From Ypsolopha sequella (lineage: Eukaryota; Arthropoda; Insecta; Lepidoptera; Ypsolophidae): a stretch of 64,000 bases of DNA. The notes under the pieces are model-generated. The model searched no databases. It saw only the letters and a program-made list of their open reading frames with translations, and was not told where the DNA came from. The DNA lies in NCBI GenBank assembly GCA_934047225.1, contig OW204004.1, positions 7,630,401 through 7,694,400 of the forward strand. The letters run 5' to 3'. Of this stretch, positions 30,951-42,073 are shown in pieces; position 1 is the stretch's first letter, and the number at the start of each line of letters is the position of its first letter. Both the position numbers and the translations under genes were made by a program.

Positions 30951-31589
30951 TAATAATATATAATTACATAATTTGGATTGTTGTAACAAATATGTTAGTA
31001 CTGAAAATTGAGTTTCCTTCAAATTGTCTATAGAAAAGAGCAATTACTTATATTAAAATATAAATGAAGGGCTGTTATTTTTGACGGAAACCTAATCCCG
31101 ATTATATAAGACCTGATTGCTCAACACATAGTTATTCCTCTATGTTGGCTAACATGAAAGTTGCTTAGACCGTTCTCACAAAAGCACCAGCCCGTTTATT
31201 CCGCCTTGTAGCCTTCATTGTACCACGAATAATCTGACAGCCGCTGCATTGGGGATCACTGGTTTTCAATATGGATATTAACCTACTTGATTTTTTTCAT
31301 TTTTTATTTAACCGTGTATTCATACATTCATTCATTCTTCCTCTTGTACAAACTTCACGGCGAAATGTTTTTATTCAGCCCATTCAACAGGTGAAGCTGT
31401 GAAGTGTTTTTAAACTTTAGCTCAGGTACGGATACAGGGGGGGGATTGTTGGCTAATTTCTAATATTGTAGTCGTTGCCGTTGTAAGCACTTCACTAGCC
31501 GATTTAGAAAAATTACTCCCCCTTTGAACGAAATCGTGGATCCGCGCCTGCATAAAGCACGTGTTCTACTGATAATACTGAACAACTTT

Positions 31590-31830
31590 TACGGTTCCGT
31601 GGTACCTAAAAGATACAAAAGGAACCTTTATGGTGAGACTCCGTTGTCCGTCCGTCCGTCCGTCAGTAAGTCACAGCCTCATAACTTTAGCAACGTTGTA
31701 GATAAAGACTTGAAATTTAGCACACAAATAGAATTAATTTCTACATAAACGGTGAATTTCTTTTTTAAGATTAATTCAGTATTTTTCAGCATTTTAGATA
31801 ATTTTTTGACAAAATAATACGTCTGACATC
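31590..31830 (-). repeat. GGTTCCGTA-family long form, one end only
   Basis: Reverse copy of the last part of 10491-11350: TGGTACCTAAAAGATACAAAA, GTGAGACTCCGTTGTCC, (GTCC)n, then CTCATAACTTTAGCAACG. Confidence 0.65.
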
Positions 31831-32088
31831 TTAATTAACAATTTTTACTCCATACATATGAAAAAACTAGCTTTGAGAGCTTTCCAAGTAAATGCTGGCA
31901 CTAACAATGTTCAAAAAAGTGAAATTTCACTAAAAACTTTCATTTTGCAATAACTTTAAACCATGCCACCTTTACTGGGGCCGTGTTAAGCTGGTTCGGT
32001 GCCTCTTAAGCTGGCCTACCTCCAGTGTCACTGTGATGTGCCACTTATTGGACAACCTGTATGTAAGGTCAACAAAAAAGATAGGTAA

Positions 32089-32248
32089 CCAGGGGCTCTA
32101 CCGCGTAATTTTCATTTGTATCAACTTCATGCGAAATTCAACGCGTGCAAAAGAGATGGCATGTTGGGCGGGCGTCGTCGCGCGCACTTCTAATTTCAAT
32201 CTAAAGTTGATGTTGATGAAAATGAGAATTACGCGGTAGACCCACAGG
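32089..32248. mobile_element. Foldback MITE, 160 bp
   Basis: GGGCTCTACCGCGTAATTTTC, ATTTGTATCAACTT pairs with AAGTTGATGTTGATGAAAAT then GAGAATTACGCGGTAGACCC. The loop contains ACGCGTGCAAAAGAGATGGC, also present in the MITE at 41928-42073. Confidence 0.65.
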
Positions 32249-32279
32249 CTCAGCGCAAACACTTTGACCCTAACGCCAG

Positions 32280-32642
32280 GGCCACAACTTCAGGCTTCTG
32301 GCGGCGTTTCTTGCTGCGCTTCTAGGCGGTTTTCACGACGGGCTTTGCCCTGCCACGACACGAGTAGTAGCGTCGGCGCCTTCGACCGCATCGGATGTAT
32401 AGCGTGCTCGCTCGCTCAAAGCGCTCGACACTAGGTTCATCCTGTGCGCTCGATCACTGGCATGGCTCCCCGCCTCCCCGCACACCGCCATCGCGAGAGC
32501 GCAAGTCACTCGAAGCTGGACAAGACGTGCGAGTGGCGACCCATGGCCGGCTCTATACAACTTCATATATTTGTTCTCTTCGCCGGCACCGTCGTAAGAA
32601 GAACCGCTTGGCATGCCTCTCGAAGCCTGAAGCTGTGGCCTA
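32280..32642 (+). mobile_element. GC-rich 0.36 kb element, copy 2
   Basis: Same ends and body as 16028-16380, for example CTTCAGGCTTCTGGCGGCG on the left and CGAAGCCTGAAGCTGTGGCC on the right. The shared frame is open here too. Confidence 0.75.
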
Positions 32643-34030
32643 GGGGTAAGACCCACTGAAGAGTAATTGATGAGATGCAGAATAGTTACAGTGGCTTATT
32701 TTAATATTTAGCGCCCTGAGCCTGTAAGGTTTTCCGCCCCATAAAATAACGAAAAAAAGGCAAAAATATTTCAATTACAAAATATAATAAAATCCAACAG
32801 TGTGTTGATGTGGGCTAAGAATGGTAATAATGAATGAAAAAATTAAAAAGCCGTGCAAACACCATTTATTCAATATTTACATTTTTTAGGATAGCCAAAT
32901 TGGTTACAAAATTCTCCAATGACACTGTCATAGTTAACAGATTTTGTCAAGTCAGCTTCTATAGGTATTAAGAAAAGCTAATTCTTAATTGCTCGTGCGC
33001 CCTTCGCAGCCTGCCGCCCCGGGCCATGGCCCTTTTGGCCCTAGGGTAAATACGCCACTGGATACTTAATGTACTTACATGTGTGTGTGTGTGTGTGTGT
33101 GTACCTATTGACCAAGTATTCCATAGCTCATCTATTTCTCACCTGTAGGTTTTCTGATTATTTATTAGGTTATCTATCTCTTTTGTTGACTCAACAATAA
33201 TAATGAAGCAAAAAAATTTAGTATCAATTTTAGGCGTTGAAATTGAATTAATCATGCTTTCGGGATTCTTTAACAAAATAAACTTGGTGGATACAGTAAA
33301 AAGGAGCCCTAAGCGAATAGGTGTGTATTTACTACATGGTTCCTAAATCAGATATAAGATTACTGAACGTAAAATTCAGGTATCAGAAGTAACTGTAAAA
33401 ACGTGCGCTAAGTACAAAATCGCTTGAGCTGTTTGCGGGTTCAAACCTTAGAGCAAATACCAATATTCTTATATGATCTGAGGTTCCAATGTCTGTCGTG
33501 ATTATATTTTGATACCTGTGTGTTTCGTTTGTATAGAATAAATTTCATTTTTCTCAAAAATATGTTGTAATGCTTTAATTACATATTGCATAGACATGCC
33601 AGAAAGTACTTCATCCTGTAGAGCTATTTCAAGTCTCCAGGAAATCTGAATAACTGTCCAGGAAATTCGTATGAAAATCCATTACATACCATGTTTTTTT
33701 TTTTTAACTATCCGTGTCTATGTTTTAAATGACTAGAGTTTGGCGATCATAATGTTTTTAGCGGCCAGTATAAAACGAAAAAACATTACAATTTCGTGTT
33801 CAGAAAACGTTTGCTATATTTTATAATTGAAAATATATTATTTTTATTGATTTTATAGTTATATTTAAAACCATTGAACACTTAAAATTTAACCTCAATT
33901 TTATGAAGAGGGCTGGCCGTATACATTTGCCCAACGAAAAAAAAAAAAAACGAAAAAAAAATTAAAAGCGGGAAATTATGTTGTTGCATAATATTTTCAT
34001 TTAAAGTTTTTTGTGTAAATAAATTACAAA
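32643..34030. other. Non-coding stretch with a (GT)n microsatellite
   Basis: A clean (GT)n run at 33079-33101. Otherwise AT-rich, no gene recognised. The last 40 bases (AAATTACAAA before 34031) would be the 5' leader of the recombinase pseudogene. Confidence 0.4.
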
Positions 34031-34704
34031 ATGAGTTCAGAAGAAGGCTCTGATATAGATTGTACTCCTCCAGATCTAAAAGCGGAAGCGGAATTAGCAA
34101 AAAACAACTTGCTTCCGCCAAAATCTAAGGAAGGACATTTAAACAAATTATGAAAAGTTCATCAAGTGGAAAGCAGATAAACACACGAACAGTTGGTCGG
34201 AAAAAGTGTTTTTGGCTTATTTCAGTCACCTTAGCCAAACAAAGCAGCCTTCCACTTTATGGGCGATGTATTGCTCCGATGTGTTGTGCTCAATAAGAAT
34301 AAAATAAACTTGAAAAATGATAACAATTTGACGGCATGGTTAAAAAGGCAATCAGATGGCTATATACTTAATATAAGCAAGAAGTCTAAAATATTTCAAG
34401 CCAACATATAGATGATAAATATCTAGTTATAAAGGTAAATAAATTATGTAATATTATTTTATGGCTCTAAAGTTATAAATAGGCCTTTAATTCATTATTA
34501 AAATTGAGTTTTTTGTTGTAGGTTGTTCTTATCATGGGAGTAAAAACGGTGTATGAAGAAGTCTGGAGCTTGGAAATCTAACTACAAAAGACGTCAAACA
34601 CCGCGATAGCATTATTTTAGTAAAATTGCGTGACACATAAAACAAACTCGATCGATTGTTTCTTATTTAAGATGAGTTTGTTAACGAAATAAAAAAACCT
34701 ATCT
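34031..34704 (+). pseudogene. Tyrosine recombinase (Crypton-like) gene remnant, two exons
   Basis: ATG at 34031 opens MSSEEGSDIDCTPPDLKAEA, ELAKNNLLPPKSKEG, then a frame break. Coding resumes with YEKFIKWKADKHTNSWSEK, VFLAYFSHLSQTKQPSTLW, a second break, then INLKNDNNLTAWLKRQSDGY and DDKYLVIK. An 87 bp intron (34435-34521, GTAAAT...TTGTAG) follows. After it come VVLIMGV, a damaged G-x-x-R stretch with the Arg codon still visible, ELGNLTTKDVKHRDSIILVK and DEFVNEI. This matches the N-terminal SAM-like and early catalytic parts of a tyrosine-recombinase family common in insects and Hydra. The C-terminal HxxR...Tyr half is missing, and several stops and frameshifts make it dead. Confidence 0.62.
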
Positions 34705-34761
34705 AATTTGAAAATATCTCGTTTTATTTTTGAGAAAAGCACTATACATGCCTCGACCATA

Positions 34762-34843
34762 ATTAGCTATCCTGGACTCGTATATAAAAGTCCTCGCCCT
34801 ACGGGCTCGGCCTTTTAACTTACTCGTCCAGGATATCTTTAAT
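34762..34843. repeat. Hairpin repeat
   Basis: TATCCTGGACTCGTATATAAA and the inverted TTTTAACTTACTCGTCCAGGATA flank CTCGCCCTACGGGCTCGG, itself a small hairpin. A small foldback element. Confidence 0.6.
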
Positions 34844-35097
34844 TACTGGTCTCAGATGTAATGTACTATTAATTTTCGTTTTCCTTACTTACTAATCCGT
34901 CAAGCAGTTTTCCCAGTTGATTTTAATGTAATAAATTACATTAAACGTGGGTTTACCAATCAACATGTAAGCGATCTAAGTAAGATTATACATAATATTT
35001 ATATATAATCTTACATAACTAGATTATTTATAAATTACAAAAGATCAATTACAAATAAATATCAAGTAAGACAAATATTAAAAAAAAAAAAATTCTC
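34844..35097. other. Non-coding AT-rich stretch
   Basis: Contains a short inverted pair, TAAGATTATACATA / TATATATAATCTTA, at 34980-35015. Nothing else. Confidence 0.3.
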
Positions 35098-35165
35098 CAG
35101 TAATTGAACCTGCGACCTCTTGCTTACATGGTAAGTGCGCTATCAACTGTGCCACCGGGATACTC
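35098..35165 (-). repeat. tRNA-derived SINE head
   Basis: On the minus strand CCCGGTGGCACAGTTGATAG, GCGCACTTACCATGTAAGC and GCAGGTTCAATTACTGG follow tRNA order with A- and B-box matches. The plus-strand A-run just before 35092 would be a T-run after the head. No acceptor stem closes, so it is a SINE head, not a tRNA gene. Confidence 0.5.
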
Positions 35166-35619
35166 AACCTGGAACTTTGAATTTTTCTAGCATACATTTA
35201 CACTGAACTTTTGTAACTAATTGATACATCAGCCACTGTAATACACATACTGAATGCTCATGAGGGCGTTATATGATTTCACGCCTTGTTAATTTGGCCC
35301 TTTTCGTCACATTTGTATTCTAATATTATTAAATTGTTGTCTTGTAAGTTTGATATTTTGTGGTTTTTTTTTAATAATTTTTAGTGATGAATAAATCTCA
35401 TTTTCTTTCTTAATTCTGAACAGAGATGGCGCTGTTGTCGCCTGTTCCTTCTGACAGTTAAGAAATTCACAGAGTTCTCAATAATTAAGATTTTATGATT
35501 TATATAGTGAAATCCATCACTGAAGATACTCTAAATGTTTTGATATCTTAAGTATCTAATACTTTCGTTTATTAATGAAGCACACTTTATACACTTCATT
35601 ACAAGCATAATTTCATTAA

Positions 35620-35752
35620 TATATCTTTCTTTCACCCTAAGGTTGCCTAGAAGATATTGCTATTAGCAATAAGTGCCGTCTTGCACACAAAGTTTTTTTT
35701 GTTTACATTTTCTGTAAATGTGCACAAGTGTACTAAATAAAATGAATGAAAA
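35620..35752 (+). mobile_element. LINE 3' end
   Basis: TTTCACCCTAAGGTTGCCTAG, AGATATTGCT then AGCAATAAGTGCCGTC matches the 3' UTR at 23700-23760. It ends AATAAAATGAATGAAAAC. Confidence 0.6.
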
Positions 35753-36270
35753 CCATTTTTTGTAAAATATTTGAACTGTACGTATTTATTAAATTTTAAA
35801 TATAATTTAATTGAACAATTAATCAGATTCTGTAGGCTTTAATTTTAGTTTTATTACTAAAAAAGTGAAAGAGCAACTAGGATAGATAAAAGCTGTATCT
35901 CAAGCGCGTGCTAGCTACACTGGGTGGAATAAATTTAGAAATAAATTTAAACCTATGTCTGATTTTTATTTAAAACAAATACTGTCAAAACTTCAAATTG
36001 AAATTATAACATTATAATATCGAGTTTAGTAAGTAAATACTTTTTTTTAAATTTTATTTATTGGGAACACTTGCATCTTGCGTCTTTTTCTTAGTATTCT
36101 TTTTTCTAAATTGGTTATCATGTTAGGTCCTAGTGTAAAATTATGTATATGTATTTATTGTTTAGCATAGTACAATCCATTATTGGCACTACAAGCTGAT
36201 GTAATATTTAGTTAATGTTTACTGTATTGTAAATTAAATTTATACATTACATAATAAATTTCTGAAAATT
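35753..36270. other. Non-coding stretch, nothing recognised
   Basis: AT-rich. It could be the decayed 5' part of the LINE that follows, but no frame supports this. Confidence 0.3.
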
Positions 36271-36900
36271 CTGGACTATCGTACTGGACATTTCTTTAAG
36301 GGTTATGTTGAAAGTGCCCAGCGAAATAACTTGCCATCTTTACAGCACCGACGATTATTACTTGATGTCTCGTTTTTGTTCAAACTTGTCAATAACCAAG
36401 TTGACTCACCTACACTACTTGAGAAAGTTCTATTTAAGGTCCCTCTTAAGTCCTACTCACGTTCTGGTAACCTGTTTTATGTTAAATTTGCTGGTACAAA
36501 TTACGCTAAACACACCTTTTTCAGACGCAGCTTACAATTTTATAATAAGAACTTACAAGATTTAGACTTGTTCGCCCTAAGCCACCAATGTTTTAAAATA
36601 AATGCTCTTAAAGCAATATCTAAACTATAATGTGTTAATCTTATCTTAAAACTACAATATTCACTTTGTCATAATATTTAGTATTCAAAATCCATTTTGA
36701 TGTCTGTGTGATGTGCCTTTTGTGTTTATGTCTTATGTTGTTTACGTATTTTTGTAACTTTGTTTCTTAATTAAGTGTATTTGTTTTGATTGTTAATTTC
36801 AGGAACCTCCAGGTCTATTCTTTACTATTTTTAAATGTATTAAGATTTCTGTGTGACTGTTTGTGTTCTCAATAAAACAAAATAAAAAAAAAATAAAAAA
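36271..36900 (+). mobile_element. 5'-truncated LINE with poly(A) tail
   Basis: The frame ending at 36630 reads LPSLQHRRLLLDVSFLFKLV, LLEKVLFKVPLKSYSRSGN, LFYVKFAGTNYAKHTFFRRS and FYNKNL: the standard LINE C-terminal region (LQ.RR...L.FL.KL, then VP..R, then F....TNY...P..R). A 3' UTR of about 270 bp with AATAAAAC leads into an A-rich tail at 36876-36899. A poly(A) tail suggests a Jockey-like LINE. Catalytic domains are missing. Confidence 0.68.
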
Positions 36901-37188
36901 ATAATATGTTCGTCCCTCTCTCAGGTGGCCTAATAGCTAAATCTTTTACGGAACCCTAAAATTCCATACGACTACCAGAAGATGTATACTACCTACGTAC
37001 CGTTGTGGAAAGAACCACTGACCCACTTTCTGTTCTTATCACCTTTGCAATAAAGGCGGAAATTGGGTTTGCGCAATTTGCCCCGATCGCGTACAGAACA
37101 TACAAGGTCGGCAATCAAACCTGGGACTCGAATCGAAAAACTTTTTATGCTTCAGGCGTTTTTATACCCAGTACACAAAGTAAAAAAA

Positions 37189-37555
37189 GCAGCGGTAGCT
37201 CAGGGGTAGAACGTTGGCCTCTCAATCTTGAGATCCAAGTTCAATCCCCGGTCGGGCATGCACCAATGAGTTTTTTGGAATTTATGTGCAAATTATTTGT
37301 AGTACCCAAATTACCTTATACGTACCACTTGCTTAACGGTGAAGGAAAACATCGTGGGGAAACCTGCATGCCCTAAACAGCGCGTATTTGCTACCCGAAG
37401 AACGGTGACAGTAGGGCTCATCACCCATCACGTTGGGACGCAGTAATCGTCGGTGAAACGCAGGTGTGCCGAGTGTGTAATGTGACTTGCATTTCACAGG
37501 TCACACTTGGAACACCTCTGACACCCCTTCGGGGATTCGTGTCGTGATGATATAA
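37189..37555 (+). mobile_element. tRNA-derived SINE, full length
   Basis: AGCGGTAGCTCAGGGGTAG (A box), GTTCAATCCCCGGTCGGGCA (B box), AACGGTGAAGGAAAACATCG, GGGGATTCGTGTCGTGATGA at the 3' end. Same family as 19318-19672. Confidence 0.88.
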
Positions 37556-37579
37556 ATATATTTTTTATACACTAGGCCC

Positions 37580-37660
37580 GAGGAAGCAGTGGTAGCTCAG
37601 TCGGTAAGATGCGGCGACTCCCAACCTTTAGAGCCGGTTTCGAATCATGCCGGGTGATCA
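37580..37660 (+). repeat. Second tRNA-like SINE head
   Basis: GTGGTAGCTCAGTCGGTAAG and CCGGTTTCGAATCATGCCGG are A- and B-box-like. It lies just 25 bp after the SINE above but its head differs, so it is another SINE family. The body is unclear. Confidence 0.5.
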
Positions 37661-37868
37661 AGCACAAAAATCTGTATAAAAAGAAATCGTCTGTCTTTTT
37701 TGACAGCGGTGAAAAAATCTATATAAAAAATTAATCGTCGGTCACTTTTGATATTATGTTTAAAATTTTGTATCAAAACTAGTCTTGCACGAGCGTCCCA
37801 ATGTCTAATTATGTCTATAGACACATAATATACACACAATCAGTGGCGTGCATAGATTTTTTCCGGAT

Positions 37869-38224
37869 AAAATAAACTTTTAACAAAAAAATAGCAACCG
37901 ACTTCAATAGTAACAGCAGTCATTCACTAAAAAGTTAATAATAATTCTATAAAGACCGATGGTACCGAAGCAACACTTTTGCCGACTTCTTTCTTCCTGA
38001 AACGTTATGTTATCTAGAAGTCGGCGTTCTTATATTGGTTTCTATGTTGCTATATCGTAGGAAATACGCCGACTTCTAGATAACATAATGTTTCAGGAAG
38101 AAAGAAGTCGGCAAAAGTGTTGCTTCGGTACCATCGGTCTTTATAGAATTATTATTAACTTTTTAGTGAATGACTGCTGTTACTATTGAAGTCGGTTGCT
38201 ATTTTTTTGTTAAAAGTTTATTTT
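37869..38224. repeat. Near-perfect 158 bp palindrome
   Basis: 37869-38026 and 38067-38224 are inverted copies of equal length with one mismatch found by eye (ACGTTATG / CATAATGT), around a 40 bp loop. The arms include GCAACCGACTTCAATAGTAAC and CCGAAGCAACACTTTTGCCG. Confidence 0.88.
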
Positions 38225-39006
38225 ATTTCACATTTTTTAGTGTTCCTGGGTTAAATTGTGAGGTATAGGTAGTTCTTGCAAACGTGGTGTTAATATGAAA
38301 CGAAGTTCAAGTGAGTATAAGTAGCCATGTTTGAGTAGCTTTCTGCTATCAGCACCACATATCGAGTTACAGCATATCGAGTTATGTGCTGTCATCCGTT
38401 GAAGAGTTCTACGGTGATGAAGCCAAGATCGAAATTCAGGTGGGTACACTGGCAATTTTCAGCAATGCCCTGCAAGGAGCACCCTAACACAAACTGGTTA
38501 CCGCAATCTAAAGTTATGTGCTGTCATCCGTTGAGGAGTTCTATGCTGATGAAGCCAGGATCGAAGGTCAGGTGGGTATTCTGATAATCTCCAAGTAATA
38601 CCCTTGAATCAGCACCCTAACGCAGTGATTGCCGCAATCTCGAGTTATGTGCTCTGATCCGTTGAAGAGTTCTATGGTGAATATGTTGATGAAGCCAGGA
38701 TCGAAGGTCAGGTGGAAGAATGTCGATTTTCAAGTAATACCTTGTAATCAGCACCCAAGTACATAGCGATTGCCTCAATTTCGAGAGATATGCTGTCATT
38801 TTCTGAGGAGTTCTACTGCCTATCTCTGAAGACCTTCATCAGATCATGACCAAACCCAAAATGGGACCTACCTGGAAGTATACTCTTTCAAACAAAAAAA
38901 GAATTGTTCAAATCGGTTGGGAAATGACGGAGTTATGGAGTAACAACGCCAAAAAAAAAAAAAAATACACTCGAATTGAGAACCGCCTCCTTTTTGAAGT
39001 CGGTTA
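37869..39006 (-). mobile_element. 1.1 kb element, inverted copy 2
   Basis: Reverse-oriented copy of 27925-29003. The hairpin end is on the left (37869-38224), tandem units run about 38340-38770 (marker GTTATGTGCTGTCATCCGTTG), and the other end is TTTTTGAAGTCGGTTAA at 38991-39007. Confidence 0.75.
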
Positions 39007-39670
39007 AAAAGCAATCAGAAGGTCAAGTTTGACAATAAAAATATGAAAAAATTTAAAATGACACTTTGAAAAAAAGAAAGTCTGTATGACGCCTGGGTAG
39101 GCACTGCCTACCGTAGAGTGAACATTTTCAAACTAACTTTTTTTTTCAGAGTGTTACTTAAATTTTTTCTTATTTTTTATTGTCAAACTTGACCTTCTGG
39201 TTACTTTTCCACACAATACTACGAAATATCTACGACCATCAAAAACAATTTTACGACAAATTAGAAAAGAACACTCGTCATGATTTTGTAGTGATAGTCG
39301 TCATGATACCCTAAACCCCTTGAATGTATGTAAGTAGACGCCTGAGACCAATCAGAAGCGAGAGAGTAAACAGGGCGTGGCTTAAGAAATTAAGACAGAC
39401 AGTTATCAGCTTTTTATTGATTTTCTAGCGATGTTATAATAAATTTGGCCAATCACAGTGCATAATTGCGATATTATAATGTAATATTATAACAGCGGTC
39501 AAACAATTTTAGTACTTATAAAACCGCTTTTGATGTGGCAGTATGGGCGTAGATAAAAACTATTGTCGCATGATTTCAACCATAGCACGATCCAACTTCA
39601 ACATGGGTGGGAGGGTGGCATGGCTGTGCGGGTGGGAGGACAATGCACCGTCACCTGTCCGTGTTACCCC
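39007..39670. other. Non-coding stretch, nothing recognised
   Basis: About 660 bp. TTTGACAATAAAAAT and ATTTTTTATTGTCAAACTTGACC at 39028 and 39172 are inverted and may be ends of another element of about 170 bp. Otherwise nothing. Confidence 0.35.
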
Positions 39671-39988
39671 TCGGCCATAGCTTCAAGCTTCAAGCTGCCA
39701 CGATACCCGTCGGCGCCTTCCACCGCATCGGATGTAAAGCGCGCTCGCTCGCTCAAAGCGCTCATCAGTAGGTTTGTCCTGTGCCCTCGATCACTGGCGC
39801 GGCTCCCCGCCTCCCCGCACACCGCCGTCGAAAGAGCGGAAGTCACTCGAAGCCGAACAAGGCGCGCGAGCGGCGACTCATGGCCGGCCCTATATAATTT
39901 CATACATTTGTTCTCTCCGCCCAGGCGCCGCCGTCGCAAGAAGAACCGCTTGGCGCGCCTCTCGAAGCCTGAAGCTATGGCCGACCGG
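39671..39988 (+). mobile_element. GC-rich 0.36 kb element, copy 3 (deleted)
   Basis: CGGCCATAGCTTCAAGC at the left end and AAGCCTGAAGCTATGGCCG at the right, here nearly perfect inverted repeats. About 70 bp after the left end is missing compared with copy 4. The shared frame with FIHLFSPP is open. Confidence 0.75.
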
Positions 39989-40142
39989 TTAGAGAACCAC
40001 GGGCCATGACGCTCCGAGCGTATTCGCTCTGCGTTTCCAGCGTCGGTGCGGCGTCGAGGGATTTGCACTGCTCAAGCGTCGGTCTGTCTCGACGCGCTTC
40101 TTTTCTGAGCGGCAAAATCAATTGTACAAGAAGAACCCGAGT

Positions 40143-40613
40143 GTTAAGGTTAAACGTCAGTCGCTTAGCGCAAAGTGCACAACCAATTTTGTTTTTCTTG
40201 TTAAGCAATATAAAATTTAAAAGCATTATGGACTGTGGCAATAGACGCCAATAGTTCAGTATTAGCGAGGTTTACAAAGCAAGAGTTTGATAATTGTACC
40301 GATTCGGTGAAGCACATCTTAACTTATTTGACAGGACTAAACTTAATTTAAGCGTTCTGTCCTTGTCTTTTCGATAAAGAATGCCGAATCGATACCATTG
40401 TAAACAAAATTAGTCATGATCTTCTGAAAACCTTTGTTTTGAAAACATCATGACTAATTGTGCATTAAACTTCAAGCTCGTGCTTTATAAACCTCACTAA
40501 CTTTTGGCGTCAACTGCCACATATTAAAAGGTTTATCAATGTTTAACTTCTAAACTAGAAAAACAAAGTTAAGTTATGCACTTTACGCTAAGCGACTGAC
40601 GTTTAACCTTAAC
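40143..40613. mobile_element. Foldback element with a nested MITE
   Basis: GTTAAGGTTAAACGTCAGTCG then CTTAGCGCAAAGTGCA is matched by the inverted TGCACTTTACGCTAAGCGACT then GACGTTTAACCTTAAC. Arms extend about 145 bp with decreasing similarity, to AGCGAGGTTTACAAAGCAAG / GCTTTATAAACCTCACT. Between the arms sits the palindromic MITE at 40300-40391. Confidence 0.7.
40300..40391. mobile_element. Palindromic MITE (TTTGACAGGACTAA family), copy 3
   Basis: CGATTCGGTGAAGCAC, ACTTATTTGACAGGACTAA on the left and GCCGAATCG on the right. Internally deleted relative to 27008-27156. Confidence 0.6.
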
Positions 40614-41047
40614 AAACAATGAGCGTAGAAAATAACGAAATAATCACAATTTACGCATTACACAGTAATTGTGTTTACAGTAGGTCAAGTAGTTTTTACA
40701 AGAACGCGTAAATCAGTGCATAAATTTGTATTTTGTAAATATAGATTGTTAGCTATGTGCTGGGGATCTACTATCGTAGTAGGAAGTAAAACAATAAAAT
40801 TAGGGCAGAAGGCGAACTCCTGTGCGTGCGTGAATAAATTGCGAGCTGTCAGACATGCGCGTGCTACGAAATCTATTGGACGACTGACTGATGTGTGCAA
40901 ATTGACACACACACATGAGTGTACGCAGCGTACGTATATTTGCTGATGAAGCTAAAGTTAGTTTTACATTTTTTTTGCAATAGATGGAGCTACTAGGTAC
41001 GCGCTGGGCTCGCGTCTTCAACATACACCGTGTAATGATGACCAGCC
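40614..41047. other. Non-coding stretch, nothing recognised
   Basis: Several overlapping open frames of 75-91 codons on both strands but no family signature in any. A short alternating CA tract lies at 40904-40916. Confidence 0.3.
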
Positions 41048-41275
41048 CCCCTATTCTGTATCTTTAATTGCCAACTGTACTAGGTGCCTATCATCAAAAA
41101 CATAGCTAAAAACGGAACTTTCAAAATTGCCTTTAGTCGATATTGAACTATTTACGAACTGTGTCGTCACTTCAAGAGCGAACATATCCTTAGACAATCG
41201 GAATTCGATAGTATATCTATGTTTTTGATGATAGGCACCCACTTTAAACGGCAACTAAAGATACGTAATAGGCCC
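41048..41275. mobile_element. 230 bp MITE, copy 2 of 3
   Basis: CCTATTCTGTATCTTTAATTG and CAACTAAAGATACGTAATAGG ends. See 12167-12393. Confidence 0.8.
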
Positions 41276-41927
41276 TCTGCTCAGAAAATGAAACCACGTA
41301 TAGGGGATGTTATGAGGGTTCTTTGTACTAAATTTCATTTCGACATTCCTATTAATACATCTACCAAATTAATAATTAATTTAGTTTCGCTCACAAGTGC
41401 AACGTACTAACCACGTTTTTTTAACAGGCTTAAAAAATGCGATGTTGCCGCTTCGTGCAGGTTACTGACATGTAGTAATACTGGAAGGGAAGGTGCACAC
41501 TTGGAACACGATTTATTTTGTTCGAGAAAACAAATTTCTGTAAACAGAAATATTTTCTCGAAATTGTTTTTTTTATGGCTTTGTAGAGGTATTCCCTACA
41601 TGTGGTTTCATTTTCTGAGCAGGTCATCATTACACCCAGTAGATGTTTATAGACAAAATTATAGTCACACAAGCAGCAACAATAACTATTTAATAATTAT
41701 TTGTACAAAACTGTCCCATATTCATATATTCGTGTGGAGGAACGAACCTATAAATACACATACCATTAGAATTTTGTGTGGTAGTATGTTCACATGCAGA
41801 TAATACTTGCTTCAAACACGAACGTAAAAAAAGCCTAAGTAATTACTGAAGCATAGCAATGGCGGCGGTTTGTAAGTGTGTGTAGAAATTGGCTTACTAA
41901 GTTTTTTTTTTAAAGAAATTTATTTAT
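41276..41927. other. Non-coding stretch, nothing recognised
   Basis: Contains ACAAATTTCTGTAAACAGAAATATTT, a small hairpin at 41529-41554. No gene. Confidence 0.3.
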
Positions 41928-42073
41928 CAGGGGATCTAAAAAGGCTGACTTGGGTGAATCATAAAATGATTTAATAGTAGGATGGAGTGAAAGTTTTTTC
42001 ACGCGTGCAAAAGAGACGGCTTTAGAACGGAATCATAATATGATTCATCCAAAGCGGCCTTTTTAGAGGACCA
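41928..42073. mobile_element. Imperfect palindromic MITE, copy 1
   Basis: CAGGGGATCTAAAAAGGC, TTGGGTGAATCATAAAATGAT on the left and ATCATAATATGATTCATCC then GGCCTTTTTAGAGGACC on the right. A reverse copy is at 52605-52753. Confidence 0.7.

Noticed and set aside
37189..37270. Functional tRNA gene
   Set aside because: A and B boxes are present but the sequence continues into the SINE body found in four other places, and no acceptor stem forms.
37005..37376. 123-codon open frame
   Set aside because: More than half of it is the SINE head and body, so it cannot be a conserved gene.
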